Origin: Psychrobacter sp. 4Bb
GTDB lineage: Bacteria; Pseudomonadota; Gammaproteobacteria; Pseudomonadales; Moraxellaceae
NCBI RefSeq assembly: GCF_002836735.1
Contig: NZ_PJAS01000051.1
Location: 186,001-250,000, forward strand
DNA length: 64,000 nt
Reading direction: 5' to 3'
Positions 27,763 through 36,783 of the stretch are shown here, one piece after another. The notes below the pieces were generated by a model, which worked only from the letters and a program-made list of their open reading frames with translations, did no database searches and was not told the origin of the DNA. Numbering within the stretch: position 1 is the stretch's first letter; each line of letters starts with the position of its first letter. The translations under genes and the position numbers were made by a program.

Positions 27763-29430
27763 TTACGAGTTGTTACCACGGTTGCCGCCGTTTGGACGAC
27801 CTTGGCCACGGCTGTCAGAACGACCAGCTGGACGACCTTGGCTACCGCTTGGACGACCGCGACCAGTTGCAGCGCGCTCACCACGTGGAACGCCATTGCT
27901 ATCACCGCGGCTTGGGCCACCAGTGCGCTTGCCTTGATACGGCTTGCCACCTGAACGCTCATTCGGTTTGCCTGACGTGTCACGTGGCTTACCTTGATAA
28001 CCGCTGTCATTGCTAGCGCGTTGACCAGTGTTGCTATCGCTTGAACGACCACGACCTTGACCACCACCGCTAGATTTACCAGCATAGCCACCGCCTGAAC
28101 GACCACGGCCTTGACCGCCACCGCCGTTAGAACGACCACGACCACGGCCACGACCATTACCTTTGTTTTCGCTAGGTACGTAAGTTTTCTTAGGCTCCAT
28201 ACCTTCGATAACACATACTTCCATTTTGCGATCTAAATAACGGTTGATAGCGTTAAGCTGTGGACGATCATCCATGCTACATAGGCTGATAGCAACACCA
28301 GTACGACCAGCACGACCACAACGACCGATACGATGGACGTAATCTTCAGTCTGACGCGGCAAGTCATAGTTGATAACGTGCGAGATAGCTGGGATATCTA
28401 GACCACGAGCAGCAACGTCAGTCGCTACTAGGATTTTTACTTTACCATTACGCAAGTCTTGAACGATACGGTTACGCTTGCTCTGTGGCAAATCACCATG
28501 TAGGAAGCTTGCTTTATGGCCCGCTTCTTGTAGCTGCTTAGCCAGTTTTTCAGTGCTACGTTTGGTAGCAGCAAAGATAATGATCTGTTCCATATCTTGC
28601 TGGCAAACGATTTTGTCAAGTAAACGGTTTTTGTGATCAAAATCATCACAGTAGTACACTTTTTCTTCGATGTGTGCAGATTCTACTTTGATTGATACGC
28701 GCTCAGGGTTCTTAGTGAAGCTAGCAGCGATTTTACCTACTGGGCCATCCCAAGTTGCTGAACACATGATCGTTTGACGATCGATTGGCGCTGCACGAAG
28801 AATATCACTGATATCATCAGCAAAACCCATGTCTAGCATACGGTCCGCTTCGTCAAGTACCAATACTTCTAGGTTTGACAAATCAACGCGACCTGCATTG
28901 ATATGGTCAAGTAGACGACCAGGAGTTGCAACGATTACTTGAACGCCCTTTTTCAAAGCAGTGATCTGACCGTTGTATGGTGCGCCGCCAACTAATGGCA
29001 CACAAAATAGACCGCGCATGTCTTTAGAATAAGTGCGAACGCTGTCATGTACTTGCTGAGCAAGTTCACGCGTTGGCGTTAGGATAAGTGCTTTGGTTAG
29101 TTTGTCAAAGCTAGTGGCACGGCTCAAACGATCAAGTACAGGGATAACGAAAGCCGCTGTTTTACCACTACCCGTTTGCGCTGACAATAAAAGGTCACGA
29201 CCTGCTAGAGCAAAAGGAATAGCTTGTTCTTGAATAGGTGTTGGATTGGTATAGCCACTGCGATCAAGCGCAGTAAGAATTGGCTTAGCAATGCCAAGAT
29301 CAGTAAAAGTGATTTTGTTTTCTTCAGTGGCGTCAGTAGCAGCCGCTTGAGTATTGTTATCAGTATTTGGAGTGTCAGTGCTTTCGATGATGCCGTTTTC
29401 AGCGGCGATTGCAGATAAGATGTCAGTCAT
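27763..29430 (-). CDS. DEAD-box RNA helicase with RGG-rich tail
   Basis: The 555-residue ATP-dependent RNA helicase shows all main motifs in order: the Q motif (FTDLGI, TPIQEQAI), motif I AQTGSGKT, PTRELA, motif II DEAD, motif III SAT, and motif VI HRIGRCGRAG. The core covers about residues 45-425. The remaining 130 residues are a disordered Arg/Gly-rich tail, rich in GRGRGR and GGQGRGRS elements, which bind RNA without sequence preference. The layout resembles RhlE/CsdA-type helicases used in ribosome assembly and RNA decay in the cold. AAGGA precedes the ATG. An unusually long upstream region suggests a regulated leader. Confidence 0.95.
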   Translation of the reverse strand: MTDILSAIAAENGIIESTDTPNTDNNTQAAATDATEENKITFTDLGIAKPILTALDRSGYTNPTPIQEQAIPFALAGRDLLLSAQTGSGKTAAFVIPVLDRLSRATSFDKLTKALILTPTRELAQQVHDSVRTYSKDMRGLFCVPLVGGAPYNGQITALKKGVQVIVATPGRLLDHINAGRVDLSNLEVLVLDEADRMLDMGFADDISDILRAAPIDRQTIMCSATWDGPVGKIAASFTKNPERVSIKVESAHIEEKVYYCDDFDHKNRLLDKIVCQQDMEQIIIFAATKRSTEKLAKQLQEAGHKASFLHGDLPQSKRNRIVQDLRNGKVKILVATDVAARGLDIPAISHVINYDLPRQTEDYVHRIGRCGRAGRTGVAISLCSMDDRPQLNAINRYLDRKMEVCVIEGMEPKKTYVPSENKGNGRGRGRGRSNGGGGQGRGRSGGGYAGKSSGGGQGRGRSSDSNTGQRASNDSGYQGKPRDTSGKPNERSGGKPYQGKRTGGPSRGDSNGVPRGERAATGRGRPSGSQGRPAGRSDSRGQGRPNGGNRGNNS

Positions 29431-30034
29431 AAGAATCCTTGGTAAGTATAAGTTGCTGTAAATTCAGCAAACTTGATGCATACCACTGATAACCGTTCAC
29501 CACGCTGCTCTTATTAGCATTACCGAGCAACATAAAATTGTCGATAATTAGAAACCAAGCCAATAGAGCTTAGCGTCTTTATAATAAATGCGTTCGTGCT
29601 GTCTGACGTATTTTGGTGGTAGTGCCGAGTGTCTTATCCTTGCTTGATATACGCTCATTATCAATGCTTTGTCCAAAGCAGATAAAGGCAAACAGCAACC
29701 AATCTAGACCCTAGTTATAGGCCAGTAGATAAGATATGAGTCAAAAATAACGGATATTTTTAAAGGTTATTTAAGTACACAAAATCATCGGCAACAATTA
29801 CTTATGGTCATCCTAGACCCAAAATCGCAGGCGATGTTATCAATCTCATAATTCACGAAAGCCTAAGCTAACGTGGCGACGCAGTATAGCACAATAAAAA
29901 AATATATGTACCTATTTCTTCAATTACTGAGCAAATAAGCACTGACAGTGTTGATAATAAACAAGTTTAGTTGTTTTATTTAATAACTACAGCAAAATTT
30001 AATAGCTAAAGCAAATGAGTTACTCGTTATTTAT
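29431..30034 (-). promoter_or_regulatory. Long leader and promoter region of the RNA helicase gene
   Basis: This 604-base stretch has no convincing gene. On the minus strand a candidate promoter has -35 TTGACT (29744-29739) and -10 CTATAA/TATAAC (around 29714-29720), spacing 18-19. It would give a leader of about 275 nucleotides before the helicase start. Long structured leaders are known for cold-shock genes, including csdA. The right half (29750-30030) is AT-rich spacer after the DUF1176 gene and I see nothing else in it. Confidence 0.4.
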
Positions 30035-31327
30035 CTATCGTACTACTTTGACTTCTGTGACATAGGTAGGTAGCTGCCATGCCCCGCCTGCCTCGATTAA
30101 GCGGCATAGTCCAGTAGTGCTTTCATGACTTTTTTCAAATGCACGGCCCGTCCATAGCCAATCGGTTTTGCTCATACAATCACCGATGCCGCGCCCTTTT
30201 TGTACAGAGGTAAGCTTACCTTTATCGTAGCCAGTAGCATTGGTCGTTACCAACGTTGGCTTATAAGGTTTACTGTCATTGATTACCCAAACCCCTGCTC
30301 CAGCGTTATAAGCGCCTGTCCAGCACTCATGCTGTGCCAACAGTTGCGAACCATTTAGACGACTGATACGCCAAGGTGATTTGTCTGAAAGATTGGGACA
30401 AACGCTGTCTGCATCTTTCATTGTGCCTTTTACTAACGATGCCAACTGAGAGGATCTCATCACAAACTTTTTATCATTACCATCGTCCGCTTTGGCACTT
30501 GGTACGACAAAACGTAGTACTGGCGCGGCTTTAGGAGGTAATATACCGCCACTAGATTTAACAGCATCATCATTTTTAATAAAAGCACTGGATGTACCAA
30601 CGCGACCTTGGAACTCATCGGCTTTTAGCATGGCAGCACTAGCACCTTTGTCAGAGAGCTGCCAACGTGAGTTGCGCAAGGCCAACGTAATCTTACTAGA
30701 TTTAGTCAACGCCTCTAACAATGCAGTTACCTGTGCTTGAGTAAGCTCAGCGTTACCTGCAGCGGCTGAATATGGTTTCGTCTCGCCATAATCCTTATCA
30801 TTAATAAACAACGAGATACGATGACGATTACCGAGCTGCATTAAGGCTTTAGACGAGCTATCCTTTGCCCCGCCAAGCTTTACTTTACCATCCACGCCAG
30901 CATTCGCACCTGCACGGCGTACGAGCAATATAGAAACCGGAAACTCGCTGTTATTCTCTGCTTGATAGCCTGCTAGCCGGCACGTACGCGTATTATCACA
31001 AGCGACTTGCCAGTCTTGACTGGTAAACTCAGTCGATGTACTGGCCATACTGGTAGTACTGAATAAAGCTGTGCTAAGCGCTGCAAGTACAGGCAGTAAT
31101 ATTTTATTTTTTATCATATAGGTGGGTTGTTCTTTTATTTTTTTAGGTATGTTTTCTGAATAATGCTCTACAGTGAGGTTTTTGGGATTTTTATTAGACT
31201 GGGCACTATCTTTATAGCTATTGTCATCATACTTATTATCGTCATAGGTAATGCCTGACCTACTAACACCAGTTAAATCAGCGCCTCTTGATAGCGACAT
31301 ATCATTTATATAATTATTGTCTTTCAT
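30035..31327 (-). CDS. DUF1176 protein with an unusual pre-signal extension
   Basis: The main part (from about residue 95) matches DUF1176 exported proteins (SQDWQVACDNTRTCRLAGYQ, SILLVRRAGA). A hydrophobic signal-like segment (LLPVLAALSTALFSTTSMAS) begins about 75 residues into the chosen frame. AAAGG stands 8 bases before the ATG at 31327, whereas the ATG at 31117, which would give a normal signal peptide, has no visible ribosome-binding site. So either the protein has a polar Asn/Asp-rich cytosolic extension of about 70 residues, or the inner start is used. The function of DUF1176 proteins is unknown. Confidence 0.8.
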   Translation of the reverse strand: MKDNNYINDMSLSRGADLTGVSRSGITYDDNKYDDNSYKDSAQSNKNPKNLTVEHYSENIPKKIKEQPTYMIKNKILLPVLAALSTALFSTTSMASTSTEFTSQDWQVACDNTRTCRLAGYQAENNSEFPVSILLVRRAGANAGVDGKVKLGGAKDSSSKALMQLGNRHRISLFINDKDYGETKPYSAAAGNAELTQAQVTALLEALTKSSKITLALRNSRWQLSDKGASAAMLKADEFQGRVGTSSAFIKNDDAVKSSGGILPPKAAPVLRFVVPSAKADDGNDKKFVMRSSQLASLVKGTMKDADSVCPNLSDKSPWRISRLNGSQLLAQHECWTGAYNAGAGVWVINDSKPYKPTLVTTNATGYDKGKLTSVQKGRGIGDCMSKTDWLWTGRAFEKSHESTTGLCRLIEAGGAWQLPTYVTEVKVVR

Positions 31328-31483
31328 AATCATCACCTTTCAGTAGAAGAAGTATAAACACCTGTCTATTGTAATGGTGCTCGGCTATCTTAACGCACTA
31401 GTGTTTCTATCTGTTGTACTAATGTATCATTGTGTAAAGACAAAAGGAAGACATAACATAGTTAATATTCGTTTTTATGAATA

Positions 31484-31522
31484 TAAATAAAAAGGCTGAT
31501 AAGCTATTTGCTTATCAGCCTT
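31484..31522 (-). terminator. Intrinsic terminator of the yghU gene
   Basis: The 13-bp perfect stem AAGGCTGATAAGC/GCTTATCAGCCTT has a 5-base loop, followed by T-rich sequence on the minus strand. Confidence 0.85.
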
Positions 31523-31591
31523 GCTGCTGTGTTTAAGATTTATTTATATTTAAACTGTACTGCTAGATCTAAACTATATTGAGTACTTAGT

Positions 31592-32413
31592 TTAGTCGAT
31601 TGGTTTTAGCTCTAGCGCTACTGCACGTTTAACCGCAGGACGTTCAGCGATTTTCTTAGCCCAGCGCTGCAAGTGTTTATAGTCTTCTACTTGCAAAAAC
31701 TCTGCTGCGTCATAGAGCTTACCTAGTGCCAACTGACCATACCAAGACCAGACGATCATATCCGCAATGTTGTAATCAGATTCATCATTGCCGCACAGGT
31801 ACTCATGATCTTTTAGATGCGTATCTAATACATCCAGCTGCCGCTTGGTTTCCATCGTATAGCGATTAATTGGATACTCTAGAGGTTCAGGCGCATATGC
31901 ATAGAAATGTCCAAAGCCGCCACCTAAGAAAGGCGCGCTACCCATTTGCCACATAATCCAAGACAAACAATCTGCTCGCGCTTTGCCAGTAGCCAGTGGT
32001 AGGAACTTATCAAATTTTTCTGCTAGATACATTAAGATTGCACCCGACTCAAACAGTGCTATCGGCTCGCCTGCTGTATCAGTAGAATGATCGACCAAAG
32101 CTGGAATCTTTGAATTGGGGTTTATCTCTACGAACCCTGAGCCAAACTGCTCACCTTTAGAAATATCGATTTTATAGGCATCATATGCTGCTCCGTCAAT
32201 GCCAAGTTCGGCCAGCTCTTCTAATAGTATGTTTACCTTGACACCATTTGGCGTATTCAACGAGTACAGCTGTAACGGGGCATTGCCAACAGGCAGCTCT
32301 TTATCATAGCGAGCTCCAGACGTTGGACTATTAATACTAGCAAACTTGCCGCCATTATCTTTATCTTGTGTCCAAACTTTTGGTGGTACGTATTTATTAT
32401 TATCTTGACTCAT
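31592..32413 (-). CDS. yghU: YghU-type glutathione S-transferase (disulfide-bond oxidoreductase)
   Basis: The 273-residue protein is a GST-fold enzyme. The long N-terminal extension (YVPPKVWTQDKDNGGKFASI) before the thioredoxin-like domain, and PLQLYSLNTPNGVKVNILLEEL within it, are distinctive of YghU/YfcG-like enzymes, which reduce disulfides using two bound glutathione molecules. The C-terminal helical domain (LSWIMWQMGSAPFLGGGFGHF) is complete. GAGG precedes the ATG. It is a cytosolic, single-gene unit. Confidence 0.92.
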   Translation of the reverse strand: MSQDNNKYVPPKVWTQDKDNGGKFASINSPTSGARYDKELPVGNAPLQLYSLNTPNGVKVNILLEELAELGIDGAAYDAYKIDISKGEQFGSGFVEINPNSKIPALVDHSTDTAGEPIALFESGAILMYLAEKFDKFLPLATGKARADCLSWIMWQMGSAPFLGGGFGHFYAYAPEPLEYPINRYTMETKRQLDVLDTHLKDHEYLCGNDESDYNIADMIVWSWYGQLALGKLYDAAEFLQVEDYKHLQRWAKKIAERPAVKRAVALELKPID

Positions 32414-32753
32414 AATTTATCCTCGGTTTGTATTTATGACTGCCGCGAAGGTTTACTATAACGAGAACTCGTAACGATATTAAAGTCCTCTCTTGTAATC
32501 AATGTTGTGTTTCTACTGCTAAAGTAAAGAGAGATACACTATTAGCACTGAGCAACTTCTTTGTCCTGTTTCGCCTCTTTGCCTTTTTTAGCAATCCTTT
32601 GCATCGTTGCTCTTATATAAGTTATTTTATATCAGTTACTTTGAGTCACTTTTATTATGAGCTAGGCTTTCTTATACTACTCAGCTTGCATAGTGATCTG
32701 CTCGCAAATCCGCTATTTTCTTACTTCATAACGAGACGTTCAATGGGACTCAC
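32414..32753. other. Divergent promoter region between yghU and the MFS gene
   Basis: The 340-base AT-rich spacer has no reading frame worth calling. It must hold the promoters of both divergent genes, but I see no clear operator palindrome. Confidence 0.5.
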
Positions 32754-34130
32754 ATGGTAACGCTCACCCCAACTCAAGAGAAATACCTACCTTACGTACT
32801 AGCGGTAGCGCTATTTATGCAAATTTTAGACGCTACTATTTTGAATACCTCGTTGCCACAAATGGCGCAAGCACTGGGTGAGTCGCCACTAAAGATGCAG
32901 TGGGCAGTCATTAGCTATGCATTGACCCTAGCGATCTTTATCCCTATCAGTGGTTTTTTAGCGGATAAATATGGCACACGCCGCGTATTTTTATCAGCGG
33001 TCATCATTTTTTGTGTTGGCTCATTACTGTGTGCGGCGTCGCAAACACTAGATTTTTTGGTTGCTTCACGCGTGGTACAGGGTATCGGCGGTGCCATGAT
33101 GACGCCTGTCGCTCGTTTGATATTGGTCAAGTCTTATCCGCGCAATAAGCTACTCACTGTGATGAACTTTGCTGTGATACCAGCATTGGTTGCACCACTA
33201 GTCGGTCCGGTATTGGGCGGCTATATCGTGCAGTATGCCAGCTGGCATTGGATATTCTTGATCAATATACCGATGGGCGTGGCAGGTTTTATCATGGGTA
33301 AAAAACTGGTTCCAGCGCTATTTGAAGATACCAAGCGCCTTGACTGGACAGGGTTTGTATTGTTTGCCGCCGCTGCTTGCGGATTCACTCTCGCTGTCGA
33401 GTTTGGTTCACAGACAGGTCGCGGGGTTTATGGGCTATTACTCGGGTTAGGCGCAAGTCTATTGATCGGTGCGTACATCTGGCATGCCAAACGGCGAGCA
33501 GCTCCCCTGTTTCCACTGAGCTTGTTTGATATTCGTACCTTTCGAATCGGTATTACAGGCAATTTGTTCACGCGGCTTGGTATCAGTGCAGTACCATTTT
33601 TGCTGCCCTTATTACTACAAGTGGTGTTTGAATATTCACCTTCGCAGGCTGGTTGGTTACTTGCCCCGATTGCAGTGGGTGCTATAGGTATTAAACCTTG
33701 GGTTAGCAAGATTATTCAGCGGTTTAGCTACCGTAAAGTACTGGTCTACAATACCTTGTTTATGGGCTCACTTATCATTGTACTGGCGCAGTTTAATGAT
33801 GCGTCGCAGTGGCTATGGTTTATACCTATCCTGACCATCATGGGTGCCTGTAATTCCATGCAGTTCAGTGCGATGAATACGATTACTATTGGCGATTTAC
33901 AGGGCACACAGACTAGTAGCGGCAATAGCTTAATGGCGGTCAATCAGCAGTTAGCGATTAGCTTTGGTATTGCGTTCGGTGCTGCTGTATTGAATTTATT
34001 ACGTGAGCGTCTACAGATGGATACGTTAGTGGCGTTCCAAACCACTTATTGGATATTGGGCATTTTGACCATTCTTTCGGGGCTGTATTTTTTACGTTTA
34101 AAACCTGAGGATGGCCGCGGTTTATACTAG
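32754..34130 (+). CDS. DHA2-family MFS drug exporter
   Basis: The 458-residue transporter has the DHA2 signature at the start (ALFMQILDATILNTSLPQMAQAL), motif A in the loop between spans 2 and 3 (GFLADKYGTRRVF) and a motif-C-like region (LVAPLVGPVLGGYI) in span 5. Twelve to fourteen hydrophobic segments are expected. The family exports drugs and other toxic compounds by proton antiport and includes EmrB and MdtD. There is no adjacent membrane-fusion protein gene, so it probably works alone in the inner membrane. GGGA precedes the ATG; a bidirectional terminator follows. Confidence 0.9.
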   Translation: MVTLTPTQEKYLPYVLAVALFMQILDATILNTSLPQMAQALGESPLKMQWAVISYALTLAIFIPISGFLADKYGTRRVFLSAVIIFCVGSLLCAASQTLDFLVASRVVQGIGGAMMTPVARLILVKSYPRNKLLTVMNFAVIPALVAPLVGPVLGGYIVQYASWHWIFLINIPMGVAGFIMGKKLVPALFEDTKRLDWTGFVLFAAAACGFTLAVEFGSQTGRGVYGLLLGLGASLLIGAYIWHAKRRAAPLFPLSLFDIRTFRIGITGNLFTRLGISAVPFLLPLLLQVVFEYSPSQAGWLLAPIAVGAIGIKPWVSKIIQRFSYRKVLVYNTLFMGSLIIVLAQFNDASQWLWFIPILTIMGACNSMQFSAMNTITIGDLQGTQTSSGNSLMAVNQQLAISFGIAFGAAVLNLLRERLQMDTLVAFQTTYWILGILTILSGLYFLRLKPEDGRGLY

Positions 34131-34235
34131 GGTGTGTCTTCAATCGAGATAAGCTTTCTATTGAGTGAGATTTTACGTACGACAAGTCTCTATTCTGTAT
34201 AGCCAAAATGTTAAAAACAGCTTATCTATAGAAAG

Positions 34236-34284
34236 AAAAAAGCCAGTATGTGATTGGATTATCAATCTTATACTGGCTTTTTAT
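34236..34284. terminator. Bidirectional terminator between the MFS gene and bfr
   Basis: The outer stem AGCCAGTAT/ATACTGGCT and an inner stem GATTG/CAATC form a long hairpin, flanked by an A run and a T run. Confidence 0.85.
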
Positions 34285-34311
34285 TACGACTTACATCAAT
34301 AATAAATACTA

Positions 34312-34791
34312 TTATGCGTCATCATCACTCATTTGCGATTGGATGTAGCGCTCTACACCAATACTTTCTATCAAGTCCTGCTGCGTCTCCAACCAGTCTT
34401 CATACTCTTCATTGCCATCTTTTAACGTGACTAATAGCTGGCGAGAGACATAGTCAGACTTTGTCTCACATAAGGTGACGGCATCAGTAATAATATCGAA
34501 CTTTTGTCTCTCAAGACGTAGATTGCACTCAATGATTTCTGGTACATCTTCGCCAACCAATACTTTGCCCAGTTCCTGCAAGTTTGGCAAGCCGCCCAAC
34601 AGTAAAATACGAGCGATCAGGTCGTCTGACCATTTCATCTCAGCAATAGATTGCTTATATAATGAGTCATTAAGCGCCTCTAGACCCCAATGACGTGCAA
34701 TACGTGCATGCAAAAAATACTGGTTGATGGCAATCAATGACTGCCCAAGTACTTTGTTTAACGCGCGAATAACTTCTTTATCCCCTGTCAT
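34312..34791 (-). CDS. bfr: Bacterioferritin subunit, heme-binding, ferroxidase-deficient
   Basis: The 159-residue protein has the four-helix bacterioferritin fold. It keeps the heme ligand M52, along with E51 and E94, but the ferroxidase centre is broken: position 18 is Ser (E in E. coli), 54 is Trp (H), 127 is Asn (E) and 130 is Tyr (H). It should therefore bind heme at the subunit interface but not oxidise iron by itself. The gene lies 68 bases after its sister gene, which has the opposite set of residues, so the two probably form a mixed 24-mer, as known for two-subunit bacterioferritins. Confidence 0.93.
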   Translation of the reverse strand: MTGDKEVIRALNKVLGQSLIAINQYFLHARIARHWGLEALNDSLYKQSIAEMKWSDDLIARILLLGGLPNLQELGKVLVGEDVPEIIECNLRLERQKFDIITDAVTLCETKSDYVSRQLLVTLKDGNEEYEDWLETQQDLIESIGVERYIQSQMSDDDA

Positions 34792-34859
34792 TACCTTTCT
34801 CCCTTAATCTCTGTTATTTATGCTAAATACTGTGAATGCTACTTATATGTAGGATGATA

Positions 34860-35348
34860 TCAGACAATATTAGGAGTGACTTCAGCCATTTGGCTTTGTA
34901 GGTAATTCGGTAGACCAATCATGTCGATGAGACGGAGCTGCTGCTCAAGCCAATGCGCATGATCTTCTTCGGTATCTTTCAACTGCTCGACCAACATCTC
35001 ACGCGTGACATAGTCATGCTCTGCTTCGCAAAGTGCGATGCCTTCTTTTAGATGCTTTTGTACTTGGTACTCTAAATCTAGGTCAAACTGCAACATCTCA
35101 GGGACAGTCGCACCAATATGGATAGCGTCGACCGACATCTTTGGCGTGCCACTCAACATCAAGATACGGCGAATGATATTCTGTGCGTGTAGCGTTTCGT
35201 CTTCCATTTCATGATGGATACGGTCGTATAACTTGCCATAGTGCCACTCAGCGTACATCTCTGAATGAATAAAATATTGGTCACGAGCGGCAAGCTCACC
35301 ACCTAGTAAGAAATTCAAATAATCAATGACTTTCTGGCTACCTATCAT
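34860..35348 (-). CDS. bfr: Bacterioferritin subunit with ferroxidase centre
   Basis: The 162-residue subunit keeps all six di-iron ligands of the ferroxidase centre: E18, E51, H54, E93, E127 and H130. The axial heme methionine at position 52 is replaced by Thr. It should oxidise and store iron but not bind heme in a homopolymer. GGGGAG precedes the ATG. It is the first gene of the pair and is followed by the heme-binding subunit. The bfd gene just upstream on the same strand supplies electrons for iron release. Confidence 0.93.
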   Translation of the reverse strand: MIGSQKVIDYLNFLLGGELAARDQYFIHSEMYAEWHYGKLYDRIHHEMEDETLHAQNIIRRILMLSGTPKMSVDAIHIGATVPEMLQFDLDLEYQVQKHLKEGIALCEAEHDYVTREMLVEQLKDTEEDHAHWLEQQLRLIDMIGLPNYLQSQMAEVTPNIV

Positions 35349-35707
35349 AACGCGTACTCCCCTATTTATTTTTACCGATCACCATACATCCACAATTTAT
35401 CATATAAGGATAGCATAATTGGCAAACTGATCAGTAAAATCAAAATCAATAAAATGGCTTCTAATCTTAGGTAAATATAGTAGCATACAGGCGCAGTATA
35501 GGGTGTAACGTTATGAACTAAGAATAAGATGCTAATTGAGAATCATAATTAGCTACAACTAGTATTGATATGTGTTATGTAACATGTTGGCGTTTGAGTG
35601 AGATTATATGGACGCTTGCACCCGACCCTTTAGGTATAATAAAGTTAGATCCAGAATATTGAATATATTTTATCGTATTATATTACAAGGTATATAATTG
35701 ATAATAT
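35349..35707 (-). promoter_or_regulatory. Upstream region of the bfr pair with a weak Fur-like palindrome
   Basis: At 35531-35553 the perfect 7-bp inverted repeat GCTAATT/AATTAGC surrounds TGAGAATCATAATTA (35537-35551), which matches the 7-1-7 Fur core at 12 of 15 positions. It lies about 190 bases before the bfr start. The rest of this 359-base gap is AT-rich without genes. Confidence 0.4.
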
Positions 35708-35899
35708 TTAAACAGCGTATGCTAGATTGTCGAGTTTTGCATGGTGTTCGTCTAGGTAGTCATTGACCATCGGCTCACAACAGCCACAGCACGTTGCTAC
35801 ATCGAGCGTATCTTTTAGACCATCGAGCGTATCAACACCTGCAGCAATAGCTGCTTTGATTTGCTTTTCTTTTACGTTGTTGCAGATACATACGTACAT
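35708..35899 (-). CDS. bfd: Bacterioferritin-associated ferredoxin
   Basis: This small [2Fe-2S] protein passes electrons to bacterioferritin heme to release stored iron. The start at 35899 (MYVCICNNV, GAGGAG 7 bases upstream) gives 63 residues. The cysteines occur as CIC near the N-terminus and in TCCGCCEP near residue 40, fitting the C-x-C ... C-x2-C pattern. An earlier in-frame ATG would add 14 residues without support. It lies upstream of bfr on the same strand, and a Fur box about 160 bases ahead of it predicts induction under iron starvation. Confidence 0.95.
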   Translation of the reverse strand: MYVCICNNVKEKQIKAAIAAGVDTLDGLKDTLDVATCCGCCEPMVNDYLDEHHAKLDNLAYAV

Positions 35900-36058
35900 G
35901 GATTGGCTCCTCGGAATACCACTATTCGATAATGACAGCATACGACACTTATATAAAAACCTTTGTGATAAGTGTCATTGATAAACGGATAATTTACTGT
36001 TTTTTAGCAATGAAAACTTAGTCGTTGAAATCACGTTTATCGCTTGCAGTATAATAAC

Positions 36059-36077
36059 GATAATTATTATCATTTTC
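36059..36077 (-). promoter_or_regulatory. Fur box upstream of bfd
   Basis: GATAATTATTATCATTTTC matches the 19-bp Fur consensus at 16 positions. It lies in the 388-base gap between bfd and the divergent ArsR-type gene. It most likely controls bfd, 160 bases away; it could also affect the regulator. Nothing else was recognised in this gap. Confidence 0.7.
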
Positions 36078-36287
36078 AATCACATTCGATATATTTATTT
36101 TTCGAGACAGTATCCTTATATTACAGGCAGTTCATTTATGTAAGTGGATATAAGTGTGCGTGTAACCGAATATTGTCAAAGGTAGTGAATTGACGATGAA
36201 CTGTAAATTTGCTTATTTTTTAATCGATTTTGTAGATAACTGCTGTTATATTGAACCCCTATTAACGAAGCCCATTGGAATTCACCT

Positions 36288-36617
36288 ATGTCTGATAATA
36301 ATTTTACGATACGACCTATCGATTTATTCAAAGTCCTATCTGATCCGACACGTCTAAAAATATTTCAAATTCTTTTCAAAAAAGAAGCACGTTGCGTGGG
36401 TGATTTGGTAGATATGCTGGACCAGCCACAACCAACGATATCACGTCACCTAAACCATTTGAAAAAATTGGGTATTTTGAGCTGTGTACGTGATGGTACT
36501 TGGATGTGGTATGAGGTCGCTGATGATTTACCAGATTGGTGTCAAGATATCTTAGACATCACCTACGAGCAAATCACTCCTAGCGGCACTAGTAGAGATG
36601 TATCGGATCTTGCGTAG
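36288..36617 (+). CDS. ArsR/SmtB-family regulator
   Basis: The 109-residue winged-helix protein has the ArsR pattern (LSDPTRLKIFQILF, VGDLVDMLDQPQPTISRHLNHLKKLGIL). One cysteine sits in RCVGDL where ArsR proteins carry their metal-binding ELCVCDL, but the second cysteine is missing, so classical arsenite or cadmium sensing at that site is doubtful. The neighbours are the iron genes on one side and the sulfate transporter on the other; no arsenic or efflux gene is adjacent. The ligand is therefore open. Confidence 0.9.
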   Translation: MSDNNFTIRPIDLFKVLSDPTRLKIFQILFKKEARCVGDLVDMLDQPQPTISRHLNHLKKLGILSCVRDGTWMWYEVADDLPDWCQDILDITYEQITPSGTSRDVSDLA

Positions 36618-36705
36618 ATACTATTGTCCGCTTAGATTTTTGGTTCTTTGACTGTGCTTTATAAAAAGCGCTTAAGACAATAAATCTGCGGCAATGCTCC
36701 AGACC

Positions 36706-36738
36706 AAAAAAGACCTACTTTCGTAGGTCTTTTTTTTT
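36706..36738. terminator. Bidirectional terminator between the ArsR gene and cysA
   Basis: AAAAAAGACCTAC pairs with GTAGGTC plus a nine-T run around a TTTC loop. Confidence 0.9.
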
Positions 36739-36783
36739 GCTCAACTATTGATAATTTGACTTAAATTGCGCTAGGTCAAATAA

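Noticed and set aside
27741..28214. Long minus-strand frame rich in Val and Ala opposite the helicase tail
   Set aside because: It is a frame-shifted reading of the repetitive Gly/Arg codons of the helicase C-terminus; the helicase frame has clear motifs.
36288..36617. Arsenic-resistance regulator
   Set aside because: Only one cysteine of the metal-binding motif is present and no ars genes are adjacent, so the arsenic label is not supported.
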